Assembly: GCF_910591885.1 (NCBI RefSeq)
Contig: NW_025963555.1
Location: 248,001 to 312,000 of the forward strand
Source of the DNA: Bombus terrestris
Lineage: Eukaryota > Arthropoda > Insecta > Hymenoptera > Apidae
DNA: 64,000 nt
Direction: 5' to 3'
A program made the position numbers and the translations under genes. A model generated the notes under the pieces. The model ran no database searches. It saw nothing but the letters and a program-made list of their open reading frames with translations, and was not told where the DNA came from. The number at the start of each line of letters is the position of its first letter. Positions within the stretch are counted from its first letter, which is position 1. Positions 50,178 through 62,401 of the stretch are shown piece by piece.

Positions 50178-51442
50178 GGACAAAGACTTCCGGCTCCTCG
50201 GGCTGGTGCGAATATTTCAATGTCCGTATGTGCCAAACCGTAGATTTTGACACACCTTTACGCGTCCCTCGCTCGCCATGCTCGCTCGAAAGCTGTAGCC
50301 CAACCGAAAACCAATCCGTCTTGCGTTAGTCATTCGACATGGAGGCGACTTATTTCAAATTTGCGAACGTGTCGGATCGGTTGTGAGGTTGGACAGGATT
50401 TTTACGAGAGAGCGGAGCGAGCGAGCAACGATCACAATTTCCAAGCTATACATATACCATAGATTGCCTTGCATATAATTCGTGTTATTACCTAATTTTG
50501 TCAGACATTTCGGACATCACATTGCACTGTACGATGTGGAAATAGTACCATTTATATGAAACTACTCATAAACAGTAAACATTTGACAGTAGGCAATAGG
50601 ATAAAGACTTCCGCCTCCTCGGGCTGCTGCAAATATTTCAATGTCACCATGTGCCAAACCGTTGGCTTGTGACACACCTTTCCGCGTCCCTCGCTCGCCA
50701 TGCTCGCTCGAAAGCTGTAGCCTAACCGAAAACCAATCCCTCTTGCGTTCATTATTCGATATGGTGGCGACATATTTCAAATTTGGGAACGTGTCGGATC
50801 GGATGTGAGGTTGGACTAAATTTTTACGAGCGAGCGGAGCGAGCGAGCAACGGTCACAATTTCCAAACTATACATATACCTTATATTGCCTTGCATATAT
50901 TTCGTGTTACTACCTTATTTTGTCAGCCATTTCGGACATCACATTGCACTGTAGTATGAGGAAATAGTACTATTTATGTGAAACTATTCATAAACTGTAA
51001 ACATTTGTCAGTAGGCAATAGGATAAAGACTTCCGGCTCCTCGGGCTGGTGCGAATATTTCAATGTCTGTATGTGCCAAACCGTTGGTTTGTGACACACC
51101 TTTACGCGTATCTCGCTCGCTGCGCTCGCTCGAAAACTATAGCCTAACCTAAAACCAATCCATCTTGCGTTCATTATTCGATATGGTGGCGACATATTTC
51201 GAATTTGCGAACGTGTCGGATCGGTTGTGAGGTTGGACAGGATTTCTACGAGCGAGCGGAGCGAGCGAGCAACGATCACAATTTGCAAGCCATACACATA
51301 CCTTATATTGCCTTGCATATATTTCTTGTTATTACCACATTTTGTCAGACATTTCGGACATCACATTGCACTGTACGATGTGGAAATAGTACTACTTATG
51401 TGAAACTATTCATAAACTGTAAACATTTGTCAGTAGGCAATA
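50178..51442 (+). repeat. Short higher-order repeat A-B-C (1265 bp)
   Basis: This copies 41744-43008 at an offset of 8434 bp, with the same private ATATTTCTTGTTATTACCAC end of C. One private change is ATATACCATAGATTGCC at 50455. Confidence 0.9.
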
Positions 51443-53970
51443 GGACAAAGACTTCCGGCTCCTCGGGCTGGTGCGAATATTTCAATGTCCGTATGTGCCA
51501 AACCGTAGATTTTGACACACCTTTACGCGTCCCTCGCTCGCCATGCTCGCTCGAAAGCTGTAGCCCAACCGAAAACCAATCCGTCTTGCGTTAGTCATTC
51601 GACATGGAGGCGACTTATTTCAAATTTGCGAACGTGTCGGATCGGTTGTGAGGTTGGACAGGATTTTTACGAGAGAGCGGAGCGAGCGAGCAACGATCAC
51701 AATTTCCAAGCTATACATATACCTTAGATTGCCTTGCATATAATTCGTGTTATTACCTAATTTTGTCAGACATTTCGGACATCACATTGCACTGTACGAT
51801 GTGGAAATAGTACCATTTATATGAAACTACTCATAAACAGTAAACATTTGACAGTAGGCAATAGGATAAAGACTTCCGCCTCCTCGGGCTGCTGCAAATA
51901 TTTCAATGTCACCATGTGCCAAACCGTTGGCTTGTGACACACCTTTCCGCGTCCCTCGCTCGCCATGCTCGCTCGAAAGCTGTAGCCTAACCGAAAACCA
52001 ATCCCTCTTGCGTTCATTATTCGATATGGTGGCGACATATTTCAAATTTGGGAACGTGTCGGATCGGATGTGAGGTTGGACTAAATTTTTACGAGCGAGC
52101 GGAGCGAGCGAGCAACGGTCACAATTTCCAAACTATACATATACCTTATATTGCCTTGCATATATTTCGTGTTACTACCTTATTTTGTCAGCCATTTCGG
52201 ACATCACATTGCACTGTAGTATGAGGAAATAGTACTATTTATGTGAAACTATTCATAAACTGTAAACATTTGTCAGTAGGCAATAGGATAAAGACTTCCG
52301 GCTCCTCGGGCTGGTGCGAATATTTCAATGTCTGTATGTGCCAAACCGTTGGTTTGTGACACACCTTTACGCGTATCTCGCTCGCTGCGCTCGCTCGAAA
52401 ACTATAGCCTAACCTAAAACCAATCCATCTTGCGTTCATTATTCGATATGGTGGCGACATATTTCGAATTTGCGAACGTGTCGGATCGGTTGTGAGGTTG
52501 GACAGGATTTCTACGAGCGAGCGGAGCGAGCGAGCAACGATCACAATTTGCAAGCCATACACATACCTTATATTGCCTTGCATATATTTCGTGTTATTAC
52601 CTAATTTTGTCAGACATTACGGACATCAGAATGCACTGTACGATGTGGAAATAGTACTACTTATGTGAAACTATTCATAAACTGTAAACATTTGTCAGTA
52701 GGCAATAGGACAAAGACTTCCGGCTCCTCGGGCTGGTGCGAATATTTCAATGTCCGTATGTGCCAAACCGTTGATTTTGACACACATTTACGCGTATCTC
52801 GCTCGCTGCGCTCGCTCGAAAACCATAGCCTAACCTAAAACCAATCCATCTTGCGTTCATTATTCGATATGGTGGCGACATATTTCGAATTTGCGAACGT
52901 GTCGGAACGATTGTGAGGTTGGACAGGATTTTTACGAGAGAGCGGAGCGAGCGAGCAACGATCACAATTTGCAAGCCATACACATACCTTATATTGCCTT
53001 GCATATATTTCGAGTTATTACCTAATTTTGTCAGACATTTCGGACATCACATTGCACTGTACGATGTGGAAATAGTACTACTTATGTGAAACTATTCATA
53101 AACCGTAAACATTTGTCAGTAGGCAACAGGACAAAGACTTCCGGCTGCTCGGGCTGGTGCGAATATTTCAATGTCCGTATGTGCCAAACCGTAGATTTTG
53201 ACACACCTTTACGCGTATCTCGCTCGCTACGCTCGCTCGAAAACCATAGCCTAACCTAAAACCAATCCATCTTGCGTTCATTATTCGATATGGTGGCGAC
53301 ATATTTCAAATTTGCGAACGTGTCGGATCGGTTGTGAGGTTGGACAGGATTTCTACGAGCGAGCGGAGCGAGCGAGCAACGATCACAATTTGCAAGCCAT
53401 ACACATACCTTATATTGCCTTGCATATATTTCGTGTTATTACCTAATTTTGTCAGACATTACGGACATCAGAATGCACTGTACGATGTGGAAATAGTACT
53501 ACTTATGTGAAACTATTCATAAACTGTAAACATTTGTCAGTAGGCAATAGGACAAAGACTTCCGGCTCCTCGGGCTGGTGCGAATATTTCAATGTCCGTA
53601 TGTGCCAAACCGTTGATGTTGACACACATTTACGCGTATCTCGCTCGCTGCGCTCGCTCGAAAACCATAGCCTAACCTAAAACCAATCCATCTTGCGTTC
53701 ATTATTCGATATGGTGGCGACATATTTCGAATTTGCGAACGTGTCGGAACGATTGTGAGGTTGGACAGGATTTTTACGAGAGAGCGGAGCGAGCGAGCAA
53801 CGGTCACAATTTCCAAGCTATACATATACCTTATATTGCCTTGCATATATTTCGTGTTATTACCTAATTTTGTCAGACATTTCGGACATCACATTGCATT
53901 GTGGTATGTGGAAATAGTACTATTTATGTGAAGCTATTCATAAACCGTAAACATTTGTCAGTAGGTAATA
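51443..53970 (+). repeat. Higher-order repeat A-B-C-D-E-F (2528 bp)
   Basis: All six classes are in order and the length equals that at 39216. Private changes are CCGGCTGCTCGGG (53143) and GTTGATGTTGACAC (53614). The repeat is followed by units that are not A. Confidence 0.9.
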
Positions 53971-56080
53971 GGATAAAGACTTCCGGCTCCTCGGGCTGGT
54001 GCGAATATTTCAATGTCTGTATGTGCCAAACCGTTGGTTTGTGACATACCTTTACGCGTATCTCGCTCGCTGCGCTCGCTCGAAAACTATAGCCTAACCT
54101 AAAACCAATCCATCTTGCGTTCATTATTCGATATGGTGGCGACATATTTCGAATTTGCGAACGTGTCGGATCGGTCGTGAGGTTGGACAGGATTTTTACG
54201 AGCGAGCGGAGCGAGCGAGCAACGATCACAATTTGCAAGCCATACACATACCTTAGATTGCCTTGCATATAATTCGTGTTATTACCTAATTTTGTCAGAC
54301 ATTTCGGACATCACATTGCACTGTACGATGTGGAAATAGTACCATTTATATGAAACTATTCATAAACTGTAAACACTTGTCAGTAGGCAATAGGATAAAG
54401 ACTTCCGGCTCCTCGGGCTGGTGCGAATATTTCAATGTCACCATGTGCCAAACCGTTGGCTTGTGACACACCTCTCCGCGTCCCTCGCTCGCCATGCTCG
54501 CTCGAAAGCTGTAGCCTAACCGAAAACCAATCCCTCTTGCGTTCATTATTCGATATGGTGGCGACATATTTCAAATTTGGGAACGTGTCGGATCGGATGT
54601 GAGGTTGGACTAAATTTTTACGAGCGAGCGGAGCGAGCGAGCAACGGTCACAATTTCCAAACTATACATATACCTTATATTGCCTTGCATATATTTCGTG
54701 TTACTACCTTATTTTGTCAGCCATTTCGGACATCACATTGCACTGTAGTATGAGGAAATAGTACTATTTATGTGAAACTATTCATAAACTGTAAACATTT
54801 GTCAGTAGGCAATAGGATAAAGACTTCCGGCTCCTCGGGCTGGTGCGAATATTTCAATGTCTGTATGTGCCAAACCGTTGGTTTGTGACACACCTTTACG
54901 CGTATCTCGCTCGCTGCGCTCGCTCGAAAACTATAGCCTAACCTAAAACCAATCCATCTTGCGTTCATTATTCGATATGGTGGCGACATATTTCGAATTT
55001 GCGAACGTGTCGGATCGGTTGTGAGGTTGGACAGGATTTTTACGAGCGAGCGGAGCGAGCGAGCAACGATCACAATTTGCAAGCCATACACATACCTTAT
55101 ATTGCCTTGCATATATTTCGTGTTATTACCTAATTTTGTCAGACATTTCGGACATCACATTGCACTGTACTATGTGGAAATAGTACTATTTATATGAAAC
55201 TATTCATAAACTGTAAACATTTGTCAGTAGGCAATAGGATAAACACTTCCGGCTCCTCGGGCTGGTGCGAATATTTCAATGTCCGTATGTGCCAAACCGT
55301 TGGTTTGTGACACACCTTTACGCGTATCTCGCTCGCTACGCTCGCTCGAAAACTGTAGCCTAACCTAAAACCAATCCATCTTGCGTTCATTATTCGATAT
55401 GGTGGCGACATATTTCGAATTTGCGAACGTGTCGGATCGGATGTGAGGTTGGACTAAATTTTTACGAGCGAGCGGAGCGAGCGAGCAACGGTCACAATTT
55501 CCAAGCTATACATATACCTTATATTGCCTTGCATATATTTCGTGTTACTACCTTATTTTGTCAGCCATTTCGGACATCACATTGCACTGTAGTATGAGGA
55601 AATAGTACTATTTATGTGAAACTATTCATAAACTGTAAACACTTGTCAGTGGGCAATAGGATAAAGACTTCCGGCTCCTCGGGCTGGTGCGAATATTTCA
55701 ATGTCCGTATGTGCCAAACCGTTGGTTAGTGACACACCTTTACGCGTATCTGGCTCGCCGCGCTCGCTCGAAAATTATAGCCTAACCTAAAACCAATCCA
55801 TCTTGCGTTCATTATTCGATATGGTGGCGACATATTTCGAATTTGCGAACGTGTCGGATCGGTTGTGAGGTTGGACAGGATTTTTACGAGCGAGCGGAGC
55901 GAGCGAGCAACGATCACAATTTGCAAGCCATACACATACCTTATATTGCCTTGCATATATTTCGTGTTATTACCTAATTTTGTCAGACATTTCGGACATC
56001 ACATTGCACTGTACGATGTGGAAATAGTACTACTTATGTGAAACTATTCATAAACTGTAAACATTTGTCAGTAGGCAATA
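53971..56080 (+). repeat. Five satellite monomers interrupting the A-F repeat
   Basis: Units start at 53971, about 54393, about 54815, about 55237 and 55659. They are C-like (GTAGGTAATAGG, GGTCGTGAGG), B-like with altered opening (ACCTCTCCGCG), C-like without the CTACGAGC change, a standard unit, and X (CAGTGGGCAATAGG, GGTTAGTGACAC, CTGGCTCGCCGCG). They look like relatives of A-F monomers before or outside the homogenised set. Confidence 0.8.
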
Positions 56081-58608
56081 GGACAAAGACTTCCGGCTCC
56101 TCGGGCTGGTGCGAATATTTCAATGTCCGTATGTGCCAAACCGTAGATTTTGACACACCTTTACGCGTCCCTCGCTCGCCATGCTCGCTCGAAAGCTGTA
56201 GCCCAACCGAAAAGCAATCCGTCTTGCGTTAGTCATTCGACATGGAGGCGACTTATTTCAAATTTGCGAACGTGTCGGATCGGTTGTGAGGTTGGACAGG
56301 ATTCTTACGAGAGAGCGGAGCGAGCGAGCAACGATCACAATTTCCAAGCTATACATATACCTTAGATTGCCTTGCATATAATTCGTGTTATTACCTAATT
56401 TTGTCAGACATTTCGGACATCACATTGCACTGTACGATGTGGAAATAGTACCATTTATATGAAACTACTCATAAACAGTAAACATTTGACAGTAGGCAAT
56501 AGGATAAAGACTTCCGCCTCCTCGGGCTGCTGCAAATATTTCAATGTCACCATGTGCCAAACCGTTGGCTTGTGACACACCTTTCCGCGTCCCTCGCTCG
56601 CCATGCTCGCTCGAAAGCTGTAGCCTAACCGAAAACCAATCCCTCTTGCGTTCATTATTCGATATGGTGGCGACATATTTCAAATTTGGGAACGTGTCGG
56701 ATCGGATGTGAGGTTGGACTAAATTTTTACGAGCGAGCGGAGCGAGCGAGCAACGGTCACAATTTCCAAACTATACATATACCTTATATTGCCTTGCATA
56801 TATTTCGTGTTACTACCTTATTTTGTCAGCCATTTCGGACATCACATTGCACTGTAGTATGAGGAAATAGTACTATTTATGTGAAACTATTCATAAACTG
56901 TAAACATTTGTCAGTAGGCAATAGGATAAAGACTTCCGGCTCCTCGGGCTGGTGCGAATATTTCAATGTCCGTATGTGCCAAACCGTTGGTTTGTGACAC
57001 ACCTTTACGCGTATCTCGCTCGCTGCGCTCGCTCGAAAACTATAGCCTAACCTAAAACCAATCCATCTTGCGTTCATTATTCGAGATGGTGGCGACATAT
57101 TTCGAATTTGCGAACGTGTCGGATCGGTTGTGAGGTTGGACAGGATTTCTACGAGCGAGCGGAGCGAGCGAGCAACGATCACAATTTGCAAGCCATACAC
57201 ATACCTTATATTGCCTTGCATATATTTCGTGTTATTACCTAATTTTGTCAGACATTACGGACATCAGAATGCACTGTACGATGTGGAAATAGTACTACTT
57301 ATGTGAAACTATTCATAAACTGTAAACATTTGTCAGTAGGCAATAGGACAAAGACTTCCGGCTCCTCGGGCTGGTGCGAATATTTCAATGTCCGTATGTG
57401 CCAAACCGTTGATTTTGACACACATTTACGCGTATCTCGCTCGCTGCGCTCGCTCGAAAACCATAGCCTAACCTAAAACCAATCCATCTTGCGTTCATTA
57501 TTCGATATGGTGGCGACATATTTCGAATTTGCGAACGTGTCGGAACGATTGTGAGGTTGGACAGGATTTTTACGAGAGAGCGGAGCGAGCGAGCAACGAT
57601 CACAATTTGCAAGCCATACACATACCTTATATTGCCTTGCATATATTTCGAGTTATTACCTAATTTTGTCAGACATTTCGGACATCACATTGCACTGTAC
57701 GATGTGGAAATAGTACTACTTATGTGAAACTATTCATAAACCGTAAACATTTGTCAGTAGGCAACAGGACAAAGACTTCCGGCTCCTCGGGCTGGTGCGA
57801 ATATTTCAATGTCCGTATGTGCCAAACCGTAGATTTTGACACACCTTTACGCGTATCTCGCTCGCTACGCTCGCTCGAAAACCATAGCCTAACCTAAAAC
57901 CAATCCATCTTGCGTTCATTATTCGATATGGTGGCGACATATTTCAAATTTGCGAACGTGTCGGATCGGTTGTGAGGTTGGACAGGATTTCTACGAGCGA
58001 GCGGAGCGAGCGAGCAACGATCACAATTTGCAAGCCATACACATACCTTATATTGCCTTGCATATATTTCGTGTTATTACCTAATTTTGTCAGACATTAC
58101 GGACATCAGAATGCACTGTACGATGTGGAAATAGTACTACTTATGTGAAACTATTCATAAACTGTAAACATTTGTCAGTAGGCAATAGGACAAAGACTTC
58201 CGGCTCCTCGGGCTGGTGCGAATATTTCAATGTCCGTATGTGCCAAACCGTTGATTTTGACACACATTTACGCGTATCTCGCTCGCTGCGCTCGCTCGAA
58301 AACCATAGCCTAACCTAAAACCAATCCATCTTGCGTTCATTATTCGATATGGTGGCGACATATTTCGAATTTGCGAACGTGTCGGAACGATTGTGAGGTT
58401 GGACAGGATTTTTACGAGAGAGCGGAGCGAGCGAGCAACGGTCACAATTTCCAAGCTATACATATACCTTATATTGCCTTGCATATATTTCGTGTTATTA
58501 CCTAATTTTGTCAGACATTTCGGACATCACATTGCACTGTACGATGTGGAAATAGTACTACTTATGTGAAACTATTCATAAACTGTAAACATTTGTCAGT
58601 AGGCAATA
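56081..58608 (+). repeat. Higher-order repeat A-B-C-D-E-F (2528 bp)
   Basis: Six classes in order. Private changes are GAAAAGCAATCC and GGATTCTTACGAG in A, and TATTCGAGATGGTGG in C (57082). The last is shared with the C at about 60870, which links these two copies. Confidence 0.9.
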
Positions 58609-59873
58609 GGACAAAGACTTCCGGCTCCTCGGGCTGGTGCGAATATTTCAATGTCCGTATGTGCCAAACCGTAGATTTTGACACACCTTTACGCGTCCCT
58701 CGCTCGCCATGCTCGCTCGAAAGCTGTAGCCCAACCGAAAACCAATCCGTCTTGCGTTAGTCATTCGACATGGAGGCGACTTATTTCAAATTTGCGAACG
58801 TGTCGGATCGGTTGTGAGGTTGGACAGGATTTTTACGAGCGAGCGGAGCGAGCGAGCAACGATCACAATTTCCAAGCTATACATATACCTTAGATTGCCT
58901 TGCATATAATTCGTGTTATTACCTAATTTTGTCAGACATTTCGGACATCACATTGCACTGTACGATGTGGAAATAGTACCATTTATATGAAACTACTCAT
59001 AAACAGTAAACATTTGACAGTAGGCAATAGGATAAAGACTTCCGCCTCCTCGGGCTGCTGCAAATATTTCAATGTCACCATGTGCCAAACCGTTGGCTTG
59101 TGACACACCTTTCCGCGTCCCTCGCTCGCCATGCTCGCTCGAAAGCTGTAGCCTAACCGAAAACCAATCCCTCTTGCGTTCATTATTCGATATGGTGGCG
59201 ACATATTTCAAATTTGGGAACGTGTCGGATCGGATGTGAGGTTGGACTAAATTTTTACGAGCGAGCGGAGCGAGCGAGCAACGGTCACAATTTCCAAACT
59301 ATACATATACCTTATATTGCCTTGCATATATTTCGTGTTACTACCTTATTTTGTCAGCCATTTCGGACATCACATTGCACTGTAGTATGAGGAAATAGTA
59401 CTATTTATGTGAAACTATTCATAAACTGTAAACACTTGTCAGTGGGCAATAGGATAAAGACTTCCGGCTCCTCGGGCTGGTGCGAATATTTCAATGTCCG
59501 TATGTGCCAAACCGTTGGTTAGTGACACACCTTTACGCGTATCTGGCTCGCCGCGCTCGCTCGAAAATTATAGCCTAACCTAAAACCAATCCATCTTGCG
59601 TTCATTATTCGATATGGTGGCGACATATTTCGAATTTGCGAACGTGTCGGATCGGTTGTGAGGTTGGACAGGATTTTTACGAGCGAGCGGAGCGAGCGAG
59701 CAACGATCACAATTTGCAAGCCATACACATACCTTATATTGCCTTGCATATATTTCGTGTTATTACCTAATTTTGTCAGACATTTCGGACATCACATTGC
59801 ACTGTACGATGTGGAAATAGTACTACTTATGTGAAACTATTCATAAACTGTAAACATTTGTCAGTAGGCAATA
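58609..59873 (+). repeat. Short higher-order repeat A-B-X (1265 bp)
   Basis: A at 58609, B about 59031 and X at 59452. X has CAGTGGGCAATAGG, as at 55651, so 55659-56500 and 59452-60300 match at an offset of 3793 bp (9 units). A here has GAGCGAGCGG where other A units have GAGAGAGCGG. Confidence 0.85.
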
Positions 59874-62401
59874 GGACAAAGACTTCCGGCTCCTCGGGCT
59901 GGTGCGAATATTTCAATGTCCGTATGTGCCAAACCGTAGATTTTGACACACCTTTACGCGTCCCTCGCTCGCCATGCTCGCTCGAAAGCTGTAGCCCAAC
60001 CGAAAACCAATCCGTCTTGCGTTAGTCATTCGACATGGAGGCGACTTATTTCAAATTTGCGAACGTGTCGGATCGGTTGTGAGGTTGGACAGGATTTTTA
60101 CGAGAGAGCGGAGCGAGCGAGCAACGATCACAATTTCCAAGCTATACATATACCTTAGATTGCCTTGCATATAATTCGTGTTATTACCTAATTTTGTCAG
60201 ACATTTCGGACATCACATTGCACTGTACGATGTGGAAATAGTACCATTTATATGAAACTACTCATAAACAGTAAACATTTGACAGTAGGCAATAGGATAA
60301 AGACTTCCGCCTCCTCGGGCTGCTGCAAATATTTCAATGTCACCATGTGCCAAACCGTTGGCTTGTGACACACCTTTCCGCGTCCCTCGCTCGCCACGCT
60401 CGCTCGAAAGCTGTAGCCTAACCGAAAACCAATCCCTCTTGCGTTCATTATTCGATATGGTGGCGACATATTTCAAATTTGGGAACGTGTCGGATCGGAT
60501 GTGAGGTTGGACTAAATTTTTACGAGCGAGCGGAGCGAGCGAGCAACGGTCACAATTTCCAAACTATACATATACCTTATATTGCCTTGCATATATTTCG
60601 TGTTACTACCTTATTTTGTCAGCCATTTCGGACATCACATTGCACTGTAGTATGAGGAAATAGTACTATTTATGTGAAACTATTCATAAACTGTAAACAT
60701 TTGTCAGTAGGCAATAGGATAAAGACTTCCGGCTCCTCGGGCTGGTGCGAATATTTCAATGTCTGTATGTGCCAAACCGTTGGTTTGTGACACACCTTTA
60801 CGCGTATCTCGCTCGCTGCGCTCGCTCGAAAACTATAGCCTAACCTAAAACCAATCCATCTTGCGTTCATTATTCGAGATGGTGGCGACATATTTCGAAT
60901 TTGCGAACGTGTCGGATCGGTTGTTAGGTTGGACAGGATTTCTACGTGCGAGCGGAGCGAGCGAGCAACGATCACAATTTGCAAGCCATACACATACCTT
61001 ATATTGCCTTGCATATATTTCGTGTTATTACCTAATTTTGTCAGACATTACGGACATCAGAATGCACTGTACGATGTGGAAATAGTACTACTTATGTGAA
61101 ACTATTCATAAACTGTAAACATTTGTCAGTAGGCAATAGGACAAAGACTTCCGGCTCCTCGGGCTGGTGCGAATATTTCAATGTCCGTATGTGCCAAACC
61201 GTTGATTTTGACACACATTTACGCGTATCTCGCTCGCTGCGCTCGCTCGAAAACCATAGCCTAACCTAAAACCAATCCATCTTGCGTTCATTATTCGATA
61301 TGGTGGCGACATATTTCGAATTTGCGAACGTGTCGGAACGATTGTGAGGTTGGACAGGATTTTTACGAGAGAGCGGAGCGAGCGAGCAACGATCACAATT
61401 TGCAAGCCATACACATACCTTATATTGCCTTGCATATATTTCGAGTTATTACCTAATTTTGTCAGACATTTCGGACATCACATTGCACTGTACGATGTGG
61501 AAATAGTACTACTTATGTGAAACTATTCATAAACCGTAAACATTTGTCAGTAGGCAACAGGACAAAGACTTCCGGCTCCTCGGGCTGGTGCGAATATTTC
61601 AATGTCCGTATGTGCCAAACCGTAGATTTTGACACACCTTTACGCGTATCTCGCTCGCTACGCTCGCTCGAAAACCATAGCCTAACCTAAAACCAATCCA
61701 TCTTGCGTTCATTATTCGATATGGTGGCGACATATTTCAAATTTGCGAACGTGTCGGATCGGTTGTGAGGTTGGACAGGATTTCTACGAGCGAGCGGAGC
61801 GAGCGAGCAACGATCACAATTTGCAAGCCATACACATACCTTATATTGCCTTGCATATATTTCGTGTTATTACCTAATTTTGTCAGACATTACGGACATC
61901 AGAATGCACTGTACGATGTGGAAATAGTACTACTTATGTGAAACTATTCATAAACTGTACACATTTGTCAGTAGGCAATAGGACAAAGACTTCCGGCTCC
62001 TCGGGCTGGTGCGAATATTTCAATGTCCGTATGTGCCAAACCGTTGATTTTGACACACATTTACGCGTATCTCGCTCGCTGCGCTCGCTCGAAAACCATA
62101 GCCTAACCTAAAACCAATCCATCTTGCGTTCATTATTCGATATGGTGGCGACATATTTCGAATTTGCGAACGTGTCGGAACGATTGTGAGGTTGGACAGG
62201 ATTTTTACGAGAGAGCGGAGCGAGCGAGCAACGGTCACAATTTCCAAGCTATACATATACCTTATATTGCCTTGCATATATTTCGTGTTATTACCTAATT
62301 TTGTCAGACATTTCGGACATCACATTGCACTGTACGATGTGGAAATAGTACTACTTATGTGAAACTATTCATAAACTGTAAACATTTGTCAGTAGGCAAT
62401 A
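59874..62401 (+). repeat. Higher-order repeat A-B-C-D-E-F (2528 bp)
   Basis: Six classes in order. Marks are CGCCACGCTCG in B (60393), GAGATGGTGG, GGTTGTTAGG and CTACGTGCGAGC in C, and CTGTACACATTTG in the last third (61956). The GTTAGG and CGTGCG pair recurs in the following repeat. Confidence 0.9.

Larger units (their letters stand above)
44232..51830 (+). repeat. Large satellite duplication, copy 2 (one monomer shorter)
   Basis: This is the counterpart of 35377-43396. It repeats all the listed private marks, including P-Q-R-S at 45962. The higher-order repeat at 48071-50177 is A-B-C-E-F: D is missing and the length is 2107 bp. The junction shows C sequence before it and D-end sequence after it within 49221-49246. 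A few substitutions separate the copies, for example CCGGCTCC here against CCGCCTCC at 37950 in the R unit. Confidence 0.9.
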
